IMG/VR virus record: IMGVR_UViG_3300023184_000031
Coordinates: 42,256-106,255 of that record
Reading direction: 5' to 3' (one strand)
DNA from: a virus
Length of the DNA stretch: 64,000 bases
Shown piece by piece: positions 52,591-62,900 of the stretch (positions within the stretch are counted from its first letter, which is position 1; each line of letters starts with the position of its first letter). Under the pieces are notes generated by a model. It was not told the DNA's origin. It searched no databases and saw nothing but the letters and a program-made list of their open reading frames with translations. The translations under genes and the position numbers were made by a program.

Positions 52591-52598
52591 TATTTATT
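52591..52598 (+). promoter_or_regulatory. TATTTATT promoter-like octamer before HNH gene
   Basis: TATTTATT 13 nt before the ATG at 52612; a small ATGGTCACCAT palindrome precedes it. Confidence 0.4.
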
Positions 52599-52611
52599 GG
52601 AAACAACAATT

Positions 52612-53052
52612 ATGGAAAAACAAATATGCTCTAAGTGTAAAAATGAATATCCATTTACATTAGATTACTTCGGTAAACATAAAGTAAGAGGTTTAGACAC
52701 ATATTGCAAAACATGTAGAAAAGCAACCACTAAATCTAATTATTATGCTAATAAAGAAAAATGGAATGCCACTACAAGACGGAATAAAAAATTACAACGT
52801 GAACGAATAAATGAATTAAAAGATTCATTATTATGTTTAAAATGCGGAGAAAATAGAAATCATTTACTTGATTTTCATCATATTGATCCTAATCAAAAAG
52901 ACTTTCAAATAAGTCAAGGCGAACAATATGGATGGGAAAAAATAAAACAAGAAATAGATAAATGTATAGTATTATGCTCTAATTGCCATAGAGATTTTCA
53001 TTATCAAGAAAAACAAAGTGGGATAGGTATAAAAGAATATCTGGCAAAATAA
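52612..53052 (+). mobile_element. HNH endonuclease with zinc fingers
   Basis: 146 residues from ATG 52612 (a TTG 15 nt upstream is less likely). An N-terminal zinc finger, CSKC (6–9) with CKTC (32–35), is followed by a Lys-rich linker, CLKC (75–78), the nuclease motif DFHHIDP (87–93) and LCSNCHRDFH (121–130). It is a typical free-standing phage HNH gene, inserted right after queC and ahead of an HTH gene. Confidence 0.88.
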
Positions 53053-53091
53053 AAATCTTATATTTAAGTAAACAAAAACCCAAGTATAGTT

Positions 53092-53328
53092 ATGAGTTAT
53101 CAAACAAACGTTCGTGCGAACTATTTAAACCGCACAGCAAAATTAGCTTTCTTTAAAGCTCGTCAACGCCAAGGAGATGTAAATCGTATTTCTGAAGAAA
53201 CAGGTTACAGTCCTCGTATGGTGTATTACACACTAACTGGTGAGCGTAAAGTAAACAATACTATTGCTGATGCAATGTATACAATTTCTTGCAGACGTCA
53301 AAAGAACAACGAATACGCAAACGCGTAA
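53092..53328 (+). CDS. Small helix-turn-helix DNA-binding protein
   Basis: 78 residues, basic. VNRISEETGYSPRMVYYTLT (about 30–50) has the spacing of a helix-turn-helix with GYSPRMV as the turn and recognition start. It could be a small transcriptional regulator of the phage. It is followed by a strong terminator. A leader TATATTTAAG at about 53060 resembles the promoter octamer imperfectly. Confidence 0.6.
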   Translation: MSYQTNVRANYLNRTAKLAFFKARQRQGDVNRISEETGYSPRMVYYTLTGERKVNNTIADAMYTISCRRQKNNEYANA

Positions 53329-53345
53329 TTTGTAAAACAAACCCT

Positions 53346-53378
53346 AATATCCCTGTTGAAAGGCAGGGATATTTTTTT
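53346..53378 (+). terminator. Strong intrinsic terminator
   Basis: Ten-bp stem with core ATATCCCTG/CAGGGATAT (53347–53355 with 53364–53372), 8-nt loop, T-run to 53378. Confidence 0.88.
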
Positions 53379-53389
53379 AACTTTCAACT

Positions 53390-53611
53390 ATGACAGTAAA
53401 AGAATTAATAGAACATCTACAAACACTAGATCCCGATCTACGTGTATTCATTAAAGGATATGAAGGTGGTGTTGATGATAAAACTTCAATATCAGAACCA
53501 GTTGACATTACACTAAATGTTCACACAGAGTGGTATTATGGCGAGCATGACTACACTGATATAGGATATGAACCAGCAAATAAACAAATAGTAAAAGGTA
53601 TAGTATTATGA
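53390..53611 (+). CDS. Small conserved hypothetical protein
   Basis: 73 residues starting MTVKELIEHLQTLDPDLRVF, then KGYEGGVDD. This start belongs to a small widespread hypothetical family in bacteria and phages that I recognise only as such. It overlaps the queE start by 4 nt. Function unknown. Confidence 0.6.
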   Translation: MTVKELIEHLQTLDPDLRVFIKGYEGGVDDKTSISEPVDITLNVHTEWYYGEHDYTDIGYEPANKQIVKGIVL

Positions 53612-54450
53612 GTAAAATAGATCCAAATAAGCTGTTAATCAGCTCAGACTTCTACTCCGTTCAAGGAGAAGGTATATCAACAGGAATACCATCATATTTC
53701 GTTCGCTTAGGATTATGTAACCTAACTTGCGGTATGAGTAGAAAATTCACTAACGCTTTATTAAAAGAAGCAGCACTAGCCGATGGTGAAATATTCAAAG
53801 GCGATTTAGAGTTAGAAGGTAAAGCAACATGGACTTGTGATAGTGTATCTCAATGGCTATGGAGAGGTGAAGATAAAGAGTTTCAATATCTAATTGATAG
53901 ATGGAAGGAACAAGGCATCTATGATGATATTAAGAACGGTACTATCCATATCATTTGGACTGGTGGTGAACCTACAATTAAAGGACATCAGGAAGCAATT
54001 GCTAACTTTACTAGCTATTGGTTTGCTAACACAGGAGGATATTTAGGAGATTTTAAACCATACTACGAAATAGAAACAAACGGTACAGTAGTAATTGACG
54101 ATAGACTATGGGGTTCATTAGATCAAATCAACTGCTCACCAAAGCTATCTAACTCAGGTATGACTGAGAAACAACGTATTAACCCAGACGCAATCAAGCG
54201 TATAATGGAACATTCCAATTACCAATTCAAGTTTGTAATCAGCCATGAAGAAGACATTAAAGAATTATTCCGTGACTTTGTCGTACCATTTAGCATACCT
54301 CTTGCCAACGTGGTTTGTATGCCAGGACTAGATAGTCAAACTGATTTCCATGAGCGTACTCAATTCGTATTAGAGATGGCTAAGAAGTATAAATTTAGAG
54401 GCTTAACAAGATTACATATCTCAGCTTGGGATAAAACATTAAACGTATAA
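53608..54450 (+). CDS. queE: QueE-like 7-carboxy-7-deazaguanine synthase (radical SAM)
   Basis: 280 residues. YSVQGEGISTGIPSYFVRLG is the QueE entry segment, followed by CNLTC (Cys37, Cys41). The third cluster cysteine appears only at Cys77 in TWTCDS, about 35 residues later, so an insertion lies within the cluster loop. IIWTGGEPT (SAM site) and the central EIETNGT are conserved. It should convert 6-carboxytetrahydropterin to 7-carboxy-7-deazaguanine. It overlaps genes at both ends. Confidence 0.85.
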   Translation: MSKIDPNKLLISSDFYSVQGEGISTGIPSYFVRLGLCNLTCGMSRKFTNALLKEAALADGEIFKGDLELEGKATWTCDSVSQWLWRGEDKEFQYLIDRWKEQGIYDDIKNGTIHIIWTGGEPTIKGHQEAIANFTSYWFANTGGYLGDFKPYYEIETNGTVVIDDRLWGSLDQINCSPKLSNSGMTEKQRINPDAIKRIMEHSNYQFKFVISHEEDIKELFRDFVVPFSIPLANVVCMPGLDSQTDFHERTQFVLEMAKKYKFRGLTRLHISAWDKTLNV

Positions 54451-54647
54451 TGACAGTCGATGAAATCGAAATAGCTCAAAAGGTGATTTGGGAATTGATA
54501 GAGAACCATAAAAGTGAAAAGCAAGCTCTTATGAAACAGCTTGGAGCGCTTACTGATACAAATCCATTTCCAATCGCTAAAAGATCAGAGCTTTTTAAAC
54601 TGTACGACTGCTATGATCTACTAGAGCAAGAAAAAACAAAACATTAA
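54450..54647 (+). CDS. Small helical protein, unknown
   Basis: 65 residues, helical and charged (EIEIAQKVIWELIENHKSEK). One-nt overlap with queE and 18 nt before folE, so it is in the que transcript. No family recognised. Confidence 0.6.
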   Translation: MTVDEIEIAQKVIWELIENHKSEKQALMKQLGALTDTNPFPIAKRSELFKLYDCYDLLEQEKTKH

Positions 54648-54665
54648 ACGTATAAAATATAAACA

Positions 54666-55391
54666 ATGGAAAATACACGCAGAAAAATTACTAATGTAGA
54701 GACATTAGAAACAGCACAATCCGGATTTGCAAACGGTATTTCAACCCAATTAGCAGGTGTACTTAGTAGAGGCGATCATCGCTCACTCAACGCCCAAGAA
54801 AAACAAATCATTATCGAAAATGCTGAAAAAGCATACGGCGATTTCCTAACAGCACTAGGTGTTGATTGGAAAAGCGATCCAAACAGTATGGAAACACCTC
54901 GTCGTGTAGCTAAAGCATATGTAATGGATTTGTGGAAAGGTAGATATGAATTACCAACAGATATAACAGCATTCCCAAGTGATGGATATGATGGTATTGT
55001 ATTAGAAAGAGATATTCCAATCGTTAGTATGTGCTCACATCACCACCAAGCAATCCTAGGTAAAGCACACATCGCTTATATTCCAGGAGCAGAGGGTAAA
55101 GTAGTAGGTTTATCTAAATTGAATCGCATTGTAGAGCATTTCGCTCGTAGAGGTGCTATTCAGGAACAACTTACAGTAGCTATCCACAATGCTATTCAAG
55201 CAGTAGCTGAAACTGAAAACGTAATGATAATAGTACACAGCACACACAATTGTGTCTCATGTAGGGGCGTTAAACATTGGGGTGCTAGTATGGTTACAAG
55301 CGAAGTAAGTGGCGTATTTGCTGATCACAATAGAACAGCTAAGCAAGAAGTAATGAGTATGCTTACACTTCATCTTCAAACATATTGTTAA
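54666..55391 (+). CDS. folE: GTP cyclohydrolase I (FolE)
   Basis: 241 residues. TPRRVAKAYVMDLW (78–91), SMCSHHHQAI with Cys123 and His126, and HNCVSCRGVKHWGA with Cys196 give the zinc site and active-site pattern. It opens GTP to dihydroneopterin triphosphate, the substrate of QueD. In context it starts 7-deazaguanine synthesis rather than folate synthesis. It is followed by a hairpin. Confidence 0.94.
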   Translation: MENTRRKITNVETLETAQSGFANGISTQLAGVLSRGDHRSLNAQEKQIIIENAEKAYGDFLTALGVDWKSDPNSMETPRRVAKAYVMDLWKGRYELPTDITAFPSDGYDGIVLERDIPIVSMCSHHHQAILGKAHIAYIPGAEGKVVGLSKLNRIVEHFARRGAIQEQLTVAIHNAIQAVAETENVMIIVHSTHNCVSCRGVKHWGASMVTSEVSGVFADHNRTAKQEVMSMLTLHLQTYC

Positions 55392-55396
55392 TAGAT

Positions 55397-55419
55397 TACG
55401 TTCCTCTACAAGGAACGTA
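55397..55419 (+). terminator. Hairpin after folE
   Basis: Nine-bp stem TACGTTCCT/AGGAACGTA (55397–55405 with 55411–55419), loop CTACA. No T-run; it touches the TATTTATT at 55420. Confidence 0.6.
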
Positions 55420-55427
55420 TATTTATT
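55420..55427 (+). promoter_or_regulatory. TATTTATT element with collapsed leader
   Basis: TATTTATT is followed at once by TATCGATG, leaving 4 nt before the ATG at 55432. The gene at 41628 has 18 extra bases here, bounded by TATCGA repeats. Confidence 0.4.
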
Positions 55428-55431
55428 ATCG

Positions 55432-56082
55432 ATGATAGGAATATATAAAATAACAAGTCCAACTAATAGAATATATATTGGTCAATCTAGAAATATTGAA
55501 CGTAGATGGAGATATTATTATTCTAATATAATAACAATAAAACAACATATTAAACTACACCGTAGTATATTAAAACATGGAGTTGAAAATCATAAGTTTG
55601 AAGTTATTGAAGAGTGTAATATTGAACAGTTAGATGAACGTGAAATATATTGGATAAATTATTATGATAGTATTAAACAAGGATTGAATGTTGGTTTAGG
55701 AGGTAGTGGAGGAAATGGATTACTAAATAAAGGTAAAAAACATGCCTCCACTACTATTAATAAAATGAAACAATGGTGGAATATGAATAAAAAATCAAGA
55801 CCACAAGAAGTAATAGATAAAATAAAACAAACTAAACGAAATAATCCTCGTATTACTACTAATGAAATGATTTTAAAGTATAGAGAAAATGCTCCTAATA
55901 AAAAAATAGTTGAACAATATTCATTAGACGGAACTAAATTAGCTGAATTTAATAGTATAAATGAAGCCGCTAGGCAAACTAATAGTAGTAAAGATGGTAT
56001 TTCATTTTGCTGTAATGGTAGACAAAATACATCAAATGGATTTATTTGGAAATTTAAATTAAATATGGAAGGCTACAGATAA
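55432..56082 (+). mobile_element. GIY-YIG homing endonuclease
   Basis: 216 residues. GIY at residues 3–5 and IYIGQS at about 14–19 form the catalytic pair; RRWRYYY and the later EREIYWINYYDS follow. The C-terminus has a NUMOD1-like module (YSLDGTKLAEFNSINEAARQ), then SFCCNGRQNTSNGFIWKF. It lies between folE and a small membrane gene, and its stop overlaps the next start. A free-standing mobile gene. Confidence 0.9.
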
Positions 56083-56270
56083 TGGAATATAAAGTTAAAT
56101 ATAAAAATATGCAACCAAAAGAAAGCAAATCAAATAAACATTTTTGGATCAGTATGATTAAATCAGGATTAAGATTATTTGGATGTTGGTATCTATCAAT
56201 GGGAGATCTTGTAGCAACAGCAGTAGTATTTGCAATAGCTGAAATACTTGGAATTATAGAAGAACTTTAG
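56082..56270 (+). CDS. Small membrane protein
   Basis: 62 residues: a basic N-terminus, then a hydrophobic helix or helical hairpin (about 22–60). It overlaps the endonuclease stop by 1 nt. No family recognised. Confidence 0.55.
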   Translation: MEYKVKYKNMQPKESKSNKHFWISMIKSGLRLFGCWYLSMGDLVATAVVFAIAEILGIIEEL

Positions 56271-56288
56271 TATATTTAAAATAAAAAC

Positions 56289-56819
56289 ATGTTAAACGCA
56301 CAACAAATATTAGACGAAGGTCTATTAAAATTAGAACACGCACAAGGTAAACCAGCACAAGTTGGATACGATCTAACACTTAAGCAAGTCAACATTATTG
56401 GGAATATGCAGCGCTTGCACCAAGAAGGTATAAACGGGAAGATAGGTAAAGTACTAAAAGATAAAACACATTTGACTGACTACAGACCGTACGAGTTAAT
56501 GAACTTAGATGGCATTACAGGTTGGCTGCTTTACAAAGGTACTTACGACATTACATTTAACGAAGGATGTAAGTTACCAGAAAATAGAGTAGCATTTATC
56601 AAACAACGCTCATCATTATATCGCAACGGCACTACTATTAATAGTCCAGTGTTTGATCCTGGATTTGAAACTGAATTTATGGGTACATTAATGTATGTTC
56701 ATGAAACAATATTCATTGAAGAAAATGCTCGAGTAGCACAAATATATTTCCACGAATGTGAACCTGCAGAGCTCTACGCTGGCCAATGGCAAGGTGATAA
56801 GCAAAGAAATCAACAATAA
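56289..56819 (+). CDS. dcd: dCTP deaminase / dUTPase-family enzyme
   Basis: 176 residues. QRSSLYRNGTTI (106–117), VFDPGFETEFMGTL (121–134) and ARVAQIYFHE (147–156) fit the trimeric dUTPase/dCTP deaminase superfamily. It would provide dUMP/dUTP for dTMP synthesis or remove dUTP. The N-terminal half is longer than a dUTPase and closer to dCTP deaminase. Which activity it has cannot be settled by eye. Confidence 0.78.
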   Translation: MLNAQQILDEGLLKLEHAQGKPAQVGYDLTLKQVNIIGNMQRLHQEGINGKIGKVLKDKTHLTDYRPYELMNLDGITGWLLYKGTYDITFNEGCKLPENRVAFIKQRSSLYRNGTTINSPVFDPGFETEFMGTLMYVHETIFIEENARVAQIYFHECEPAELYAGQWQGDKQRNQQ

Positions 56820-56846
56820 ACCATACTCCTTCCCACCAAAACTTAT

Positions 56847-56870
56847 AGCCCCTCATTTGAGGGGTTATTT
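56847..56870 (+). terminator. Intrinsic terminator
   Basis: Stem CCCCTC/GAGGGG (56849–56854 with 56859–56864), ATTT loop, extended by G-U and A-T pairs; short T-rich end. Confidence 0.65.
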
Positions 56871-56878
56871 GCTTTGCA

Positions 56879-56886
56879 TATTTATA
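56879..56886 (+). promoter_or_regulatory. TATTTATA promoter-like octamer before large fibre
   Basis: TATTTATA after the terminator, 19 nt before the ATG at 56906. Confidence 0.55.
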
Positions 56887-56905
56887 TGTAAACGCACTAT
56901 ATAAA

Positions 56906-59900
56906 ATGGGCTTAATATTACGTCAAACACTTACCCCCAACTCAGGAAACGGATTATCAATTAAAGGATTCGCATTATCTTATGCAGAAGGTGATGGTAA
57001 CTTTATGTACCTCCTGACTAATATGTCAGGTAGTAATATATCAATCACAGGTTCTACAGGGATAATAGGTAATTTTCAATCCGTAGGTACAGTTAATTTT
57101 CCTAGTTTAACTAATTCTACCCAAACAAATATTTTAACATATAATTCTGCTTCTGGACAATTATATTATTTAGGAACAGGATCATTAACAGTAGGTACAG
57201 CATCATGGGTAAGTTCATCTAACGTATATGGACCTTATGGATTTGATTCTATAAAAAGTGCTTCATATGCTTCTAGTTCATTTTCATCAGTAAGTGCTTC
57301 ATATGCAAGTACAGCATCATTTGTTTTAAGTGCATCATATGCACTAAGTTCTTCTCGTGCCACAACAGCTTCTTATGTTTTAAGTGCATCATATGCTTCA
57401 ACAGCATCATATGCTTTAAGTTCATCATATTCATTAAGTAGCTCATTTGCATCAACCGCATCTTATGTTTTAAGTGCATCATATGCTTTAACATCGTCGG
57501 TAGCAATAAGTGCATCATATGCTTCAACAGCATCATTTGTACTTAGCAGCTCATATGCTTTAACAGCATCACAAGCTACAAGTGCATCATATGCTTTAAG
57601 TTCATCATATACTTTAAGTAGTTCATTTGCATCAACAGCATCATTTGTATTAAGTAGCTCATATGCAACCAGTGCCTCACAGGCTAATAGTGCATCAACA
57701 ATACTTACTACAGTAGCAGGTGTAAATCAAAGTTATTATCCAACATTTGTTGATTCAACAAGTAATGGAAATCATGCTTTATATGATAATGGTAACTTAA
57801 CATACAACCCAGTAACTCAGTTATTAACAGCAACGGCTTCTTGGGCTCAATCGGCATCCTTCACTGTTAGTGCATCCTATGCTACTAGTGCTTCTCAAGC
57901 AGTAACAGCATCATATACGGTAAGTAGCTCATATGCCTCTACAGCATCAATAGCAACAAGTGCTTCATATGCTTTAACATCATCATATACATTAAGCAGT
58001 TCATATGCTACATCAGCATCAATAGCTAGTACAGCATCATATACAGTAAGTAGCTCATATGCTACTTCAGCATCTCAAGCAGCAACTGCTTCCTACACAG
58101 TAAGTAGTTCATTTGCTTCAACCGCATCCTTCACTGTTAGTGCATCCTATGCTACTAGTGCTTCTCGCGCTGTAACAGCATCATATACTGTAAGTAGCTC
58201 ATATGCAACAACAGCATCCTATACACTTAGTAGTTCATATGCAACAACATCATCATATACTTTAAGTAGTTCATTCGCTACTACAGCATCATATACATTA
58301 AGCAGCTCATTTGCTAGTACAGCATCATATACATTAAGCAGCTCATTCGCTAGTACAGCATCATATACACTTAGTAGCTCATATGCAACAAGTGCTTCTA
58401 TAGCTAATGTAACTCCAAATGTGTATGTAACAGCAGTAGCTCTAAATCAAAATTACTACCCATTATTTGTTGATGGTACAAATTCCTCAATACACGCAGT
58501 AGATGTAAATGGACAATTAACATATAATCCATCAACTCAGTTATTAACAGCAACTGCTTCTTGGGCTCAATCATCATCATACACAGTAAGTTCATCATTT
58601 GCTAGTACAGCAAGTTATGTTGTAAGTAGCTCATATGCTACTTCAGCATCTCAAGCAGCAACAGCATCATATACACTTAGTAGTTCATATGCTTCAACAG
58701 CATCATTTGTACTTAGCAGCTCATACGCAACTAGTGCATCACAAGCTACTAGTGCATCATATGCCTCTACAGCATCGTTTGTGCTTAGCAGCTCATATGC
58801 CTCAACAGCATCGTATGTTTTAAGTTCATCATTTGCTTCTACAGCATCATATGTTTTAAGTGCATCATATGCTGCTAGTGCTTCACGAGCAGTAAGTAGC
58901 TCTTATGCTGCTACGGCATCTTATGTTATTAGTGCATCATATGCTACTAGTGCATCACAAGCCACAAGCGCATCATATACATTAAGTTCATCATATGCCT
59001 CAACAGCATCTTATGTTATAAGTAGTTCATATGCAACTACAGCATCGTATGTTGCTAGTGCATCATATGCTACTAGTGCATCACAAGCAACAAGTGCTTC
59101 ATATACGCTTAGTAGCTCATATGCCTCTACAGCATCATTTGTTAATAGTGCATCTTTTGCAACAACTTCATCATATACAGTAAGTAGCTCATTTGCTGAT
59201 ACAGCAAATGTAACTCCAAATGTATATGTAACAGTAGCAGCTCAAAATCAAAGCTACTACCCATTATTTGTTGATGGTACAAATTCCACAATACACGCAG
59301 TAGATGTAAATGGTAATTTAACTTACAATCCAGTAACTCAGCTATTAACAGCAACATCATCGTGGGCTCAATCGGCATCCTTTACTGTTAGTGCATCCTA
59401 TGCTACTAGTGCTTCTCGCGCTGTAACAGCATCATATACCCTTAGCAGCTCATATGCCTCAACAGCATCGTATGTACTTAGCTCATCATATGCCTCTACA
59501 GCATCCTATGTTTTAAGTGCCTCATACGCAACTAGTGCATCACAAGCATTAAGTTCATCATATTCATTAAGTAGCTCATATGCAACTAGTGCATCACAAG
59601 CTACAAGTGCATCATATGCCTCAACAGCATCGTTTGTGCTTAGCAGCTCATATGCCTCAACAGCATCATTTGTATTGAGTTCATCATATGCCTCTACAGC
59701 ATCAATAGCAACCAGTGCATCATATGCTTCAACAGCATCGTTTGTGCTTAGTAGTTCATATGCTTTATCTTCATCACAAGCAACAAGCGCATCACATGCC
59801 GCTACAGCATCATATGTTTTAAGTAGCTCATATGCAACTAGTGCTTCATATGCCTCTACAGCATCGTTTGTGCTTAGCAGCTCATATGCTTCAACAGCAT

Positions 59901-62900
59901 CGTTTGTGCTTAGCAGTTCATATGCAACAAGTGCATCACAAGCTACAAGTGCATCATACGCGTCTACAGCATCGTTTGTGCTTAGCAGCTCATATGCCTC
60001 TACAGCATCATTTGTACTTAGCAGCTCATATGCAACAAGTGCATCATATGCTACTAGTGCATCATACGCCTTTAATAGTACAACAGCATCATATGTTAAT
60101 CTAACAGCAGGACCAGGTATTACAATTAATGCAACAACGATTACAGCATCTGTTAGAGCAGTAAACGGGATAGGACCAGATAATATTACAGGTAACATAG
60201 CAACATCATTAACAGCTGTAAAAACAGGTTTATCATCATCCGGTACTAATAATCTTGTAGTATCTTCATCAGGAGCATTAACAGGTTCCATACCTCAAGG
60301 ATTAATTTGGGTTGTTTCAGGAGAAACAGGACCTAAATCAGGAAGTAATGGTGAAGCTTGGATATTTGTCCCATCTGGATCATCTCCAGGAGTAACAACA
60401 GGTTCATGGTACCTATTATCAGGAATTAATTCAGCAGCAATAGGTGCTTCTTATCTACCATTAGCTGGTGGTACAATGACTGGTAATATTACTATGGGTT
60501 CTGGTATTAGTTTACTTGGTACTGCTAGTTGGGCTGCAAGTGCATCAAATGCAGTAAGTTCTCAAACGGCATCTTATCTACCAGTAGCAACATATCAAAT
60601 AACATCAAGTTGGGCAGTAAGCTCATCTCAAGCTGTATCATCATCATATGCAACAACATCATCATATACATTAAGCAGCTCATTCGCTAGTACAGCATCA
60701 TATACACTTAGTAGTTCATATGCAACAACAGCATCCTATACACTTAGTAGTTCATATGCAACAACATCATCATATACGCTTAGTAGCTCATTCGCTAATA
60801 CAGCATCATATACTTTAAGTAGTTCATTCGCTACTACAGCATCATATGTCTTAAGTGCATCATATGCCGCTACAGCATCATATACGCTTAGTAGCTCATA
60901 TGCTGGAACTTCTTCACTTGTTAATATCCTATCATCAAGTGCAAATCAATCATATAGTGTACTTTTCACTCCAGAAACTTCAGGATCACAAGCATTATAT
61001 GTTGATAGTAGTACTGGTTCTTTAACTTATAATCCAAGTACTAATATATTAACCGCTACAGCATCATATGCTCTTGTAGCATCACAATCACAATATCCAT
61101 TTTCAACAACAGGATCTACAATATATTCAACATATCCTGCAGCAGGTCCTTTTTCTATAACCCCAATATATAGTATTATTATAGGTCAAAGTGCTGGTCA
61201 AAATGCTATTGGGGCTAATACTTCAATTTTTATAGGTTCAGGATCAGGTCAACTTGCTATTAATGCTGATAACTCAGTATTTCTAGGAAACAAAGCAGGA
61301 TACAATTCCAGTGCTGCAAATAATTCAACATTTATAGGTCAAAATGCAGGAGGCAATGCAGGTAATGCAAATAATTCAACATTTATAGGTCAAAGTGCTG
61401 GTAATGGTGCAACAAAGGCTATTAATTCTATATTCATTGGCACTTCTACTGGTCAATATCAATCAGCAACTTCATATTCTATAGCATTAGGAAATGGAGC
61501 TGGACAAAATTTTACAGGTGTTGCTGCTGGTAATATGGGATCTAATAATATTATAATAGGTACAAGAATAACAGTAGCTGTAGGACAATCAAATAGTATT
61601 AATATTGGTGGTTTAATATTTGGAACAGGATCAAATTTTGCAACCTCCGGTGCTCCATCATCTGGATCAGCAGGCGGTAAAATAGGTATTAATGTCCCTG
61701 CTCCATCATATAATTTCCAAGTATCAGGTACTGTAGCATTTAGTAATTTAGATGATAATGCACTATTACCGCTAGTACGTGTTGTAATGGCTGATAGCAA
61801 TGGCCAATTATTCTACACAGCATCATCAGCAATAGGAGGTGGTGGAGGAGGCGGTGGAACACCACAAGGCAATAACACAGAGATACAATATAATAATAAC
61901 GGTGTGTTTGGTGGATTAAGCGTTTTAACATACGACGCTACACCAGGTGCCGGATTAGTAGGAACAGGTTCATTTACCGGTTCATTCAGCGGATCATTAT
62001 TCGGATCAGCTAGTTATGCTACTTCAGCTTCCTTTGCAACAACAGCATCGTATGCCCTTAGCGCATCATATGCTTTAAGTAGTAGTTATGCTACTACGGC
62101 ATCATATGCAACAACCGCAGTAACATCCTCATATCCATTATCAACAATAGGTACAGCATTATATCCAACCTACGTTACAACTAGTGATTTTGCAACTCTT
62201 CACTCTGTATTCCTAGGCCAAAATGCTGGTACTTATACATCAGGGGGAACTGGAGCTACTCTTACTGCTTATACTACAATGATAGGTCAAGATGCAGGTA
62301 GTGGTTCACAATATGCTAGACACTCTAATTTTATAGGATATAGAGCAGGTAATGTAGGTGGTTTAAGCTCAGTAACGAATGAATCTAACTTTATAGGTAA
62401 ACAATCAGGGGAATATGCTTACTTTGCTAACGCCTCAAATTTCTTTGGAGGATTAGCTGGTGGTTCAGCTACAAGCGCTTCAAACTCTAATTTCTTTGGC
62501 TCTCAAGCAGGTCAAAACTCATCAAATGCTTCAAACTCTAATTTCTTTGGTCAACAAGCAGGTAGACAAGCAATAAGTGCTAGTTATTCAACGTTTATTG
62601 GTTATAAAGTAGGACTTGCTCCTACTACTGCTAATAGTGTTGGTTCTAATAACATTATAATAGGTACAAATATTACATTACCTATAACGGCGTCTAATGC
62701 TATTAATATAGGTGGTGTATTATTTGGATCTGGATCATATGCAACAACAACCGGCAATCCATCATCTGGATCAGCAGGCGGTAAAATAGGTATTAATGTT
62801 CCTCTCCCATCATATAGTCTCCATGTATCAGGTACTGTTGGATTTACAAATTTAGTAACATCATCTGCTGCTGTTACAAACGTAGTAGTAGCTGATGGTA

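Noticed and set aside
57258-60090. CRISPR-like array
   Set aside because: Repeat units are 18 bp, contiguous, coding and without unique spacers.
59506-60291. 261-codon minus-strand open frame in the fibre gene
   Set aside because: It mirrors the 18-bp repeats of the + strand gene; its product is a repetitive shadow (AYELLSTNDAVEAYD-type) with no leader or neighbours.
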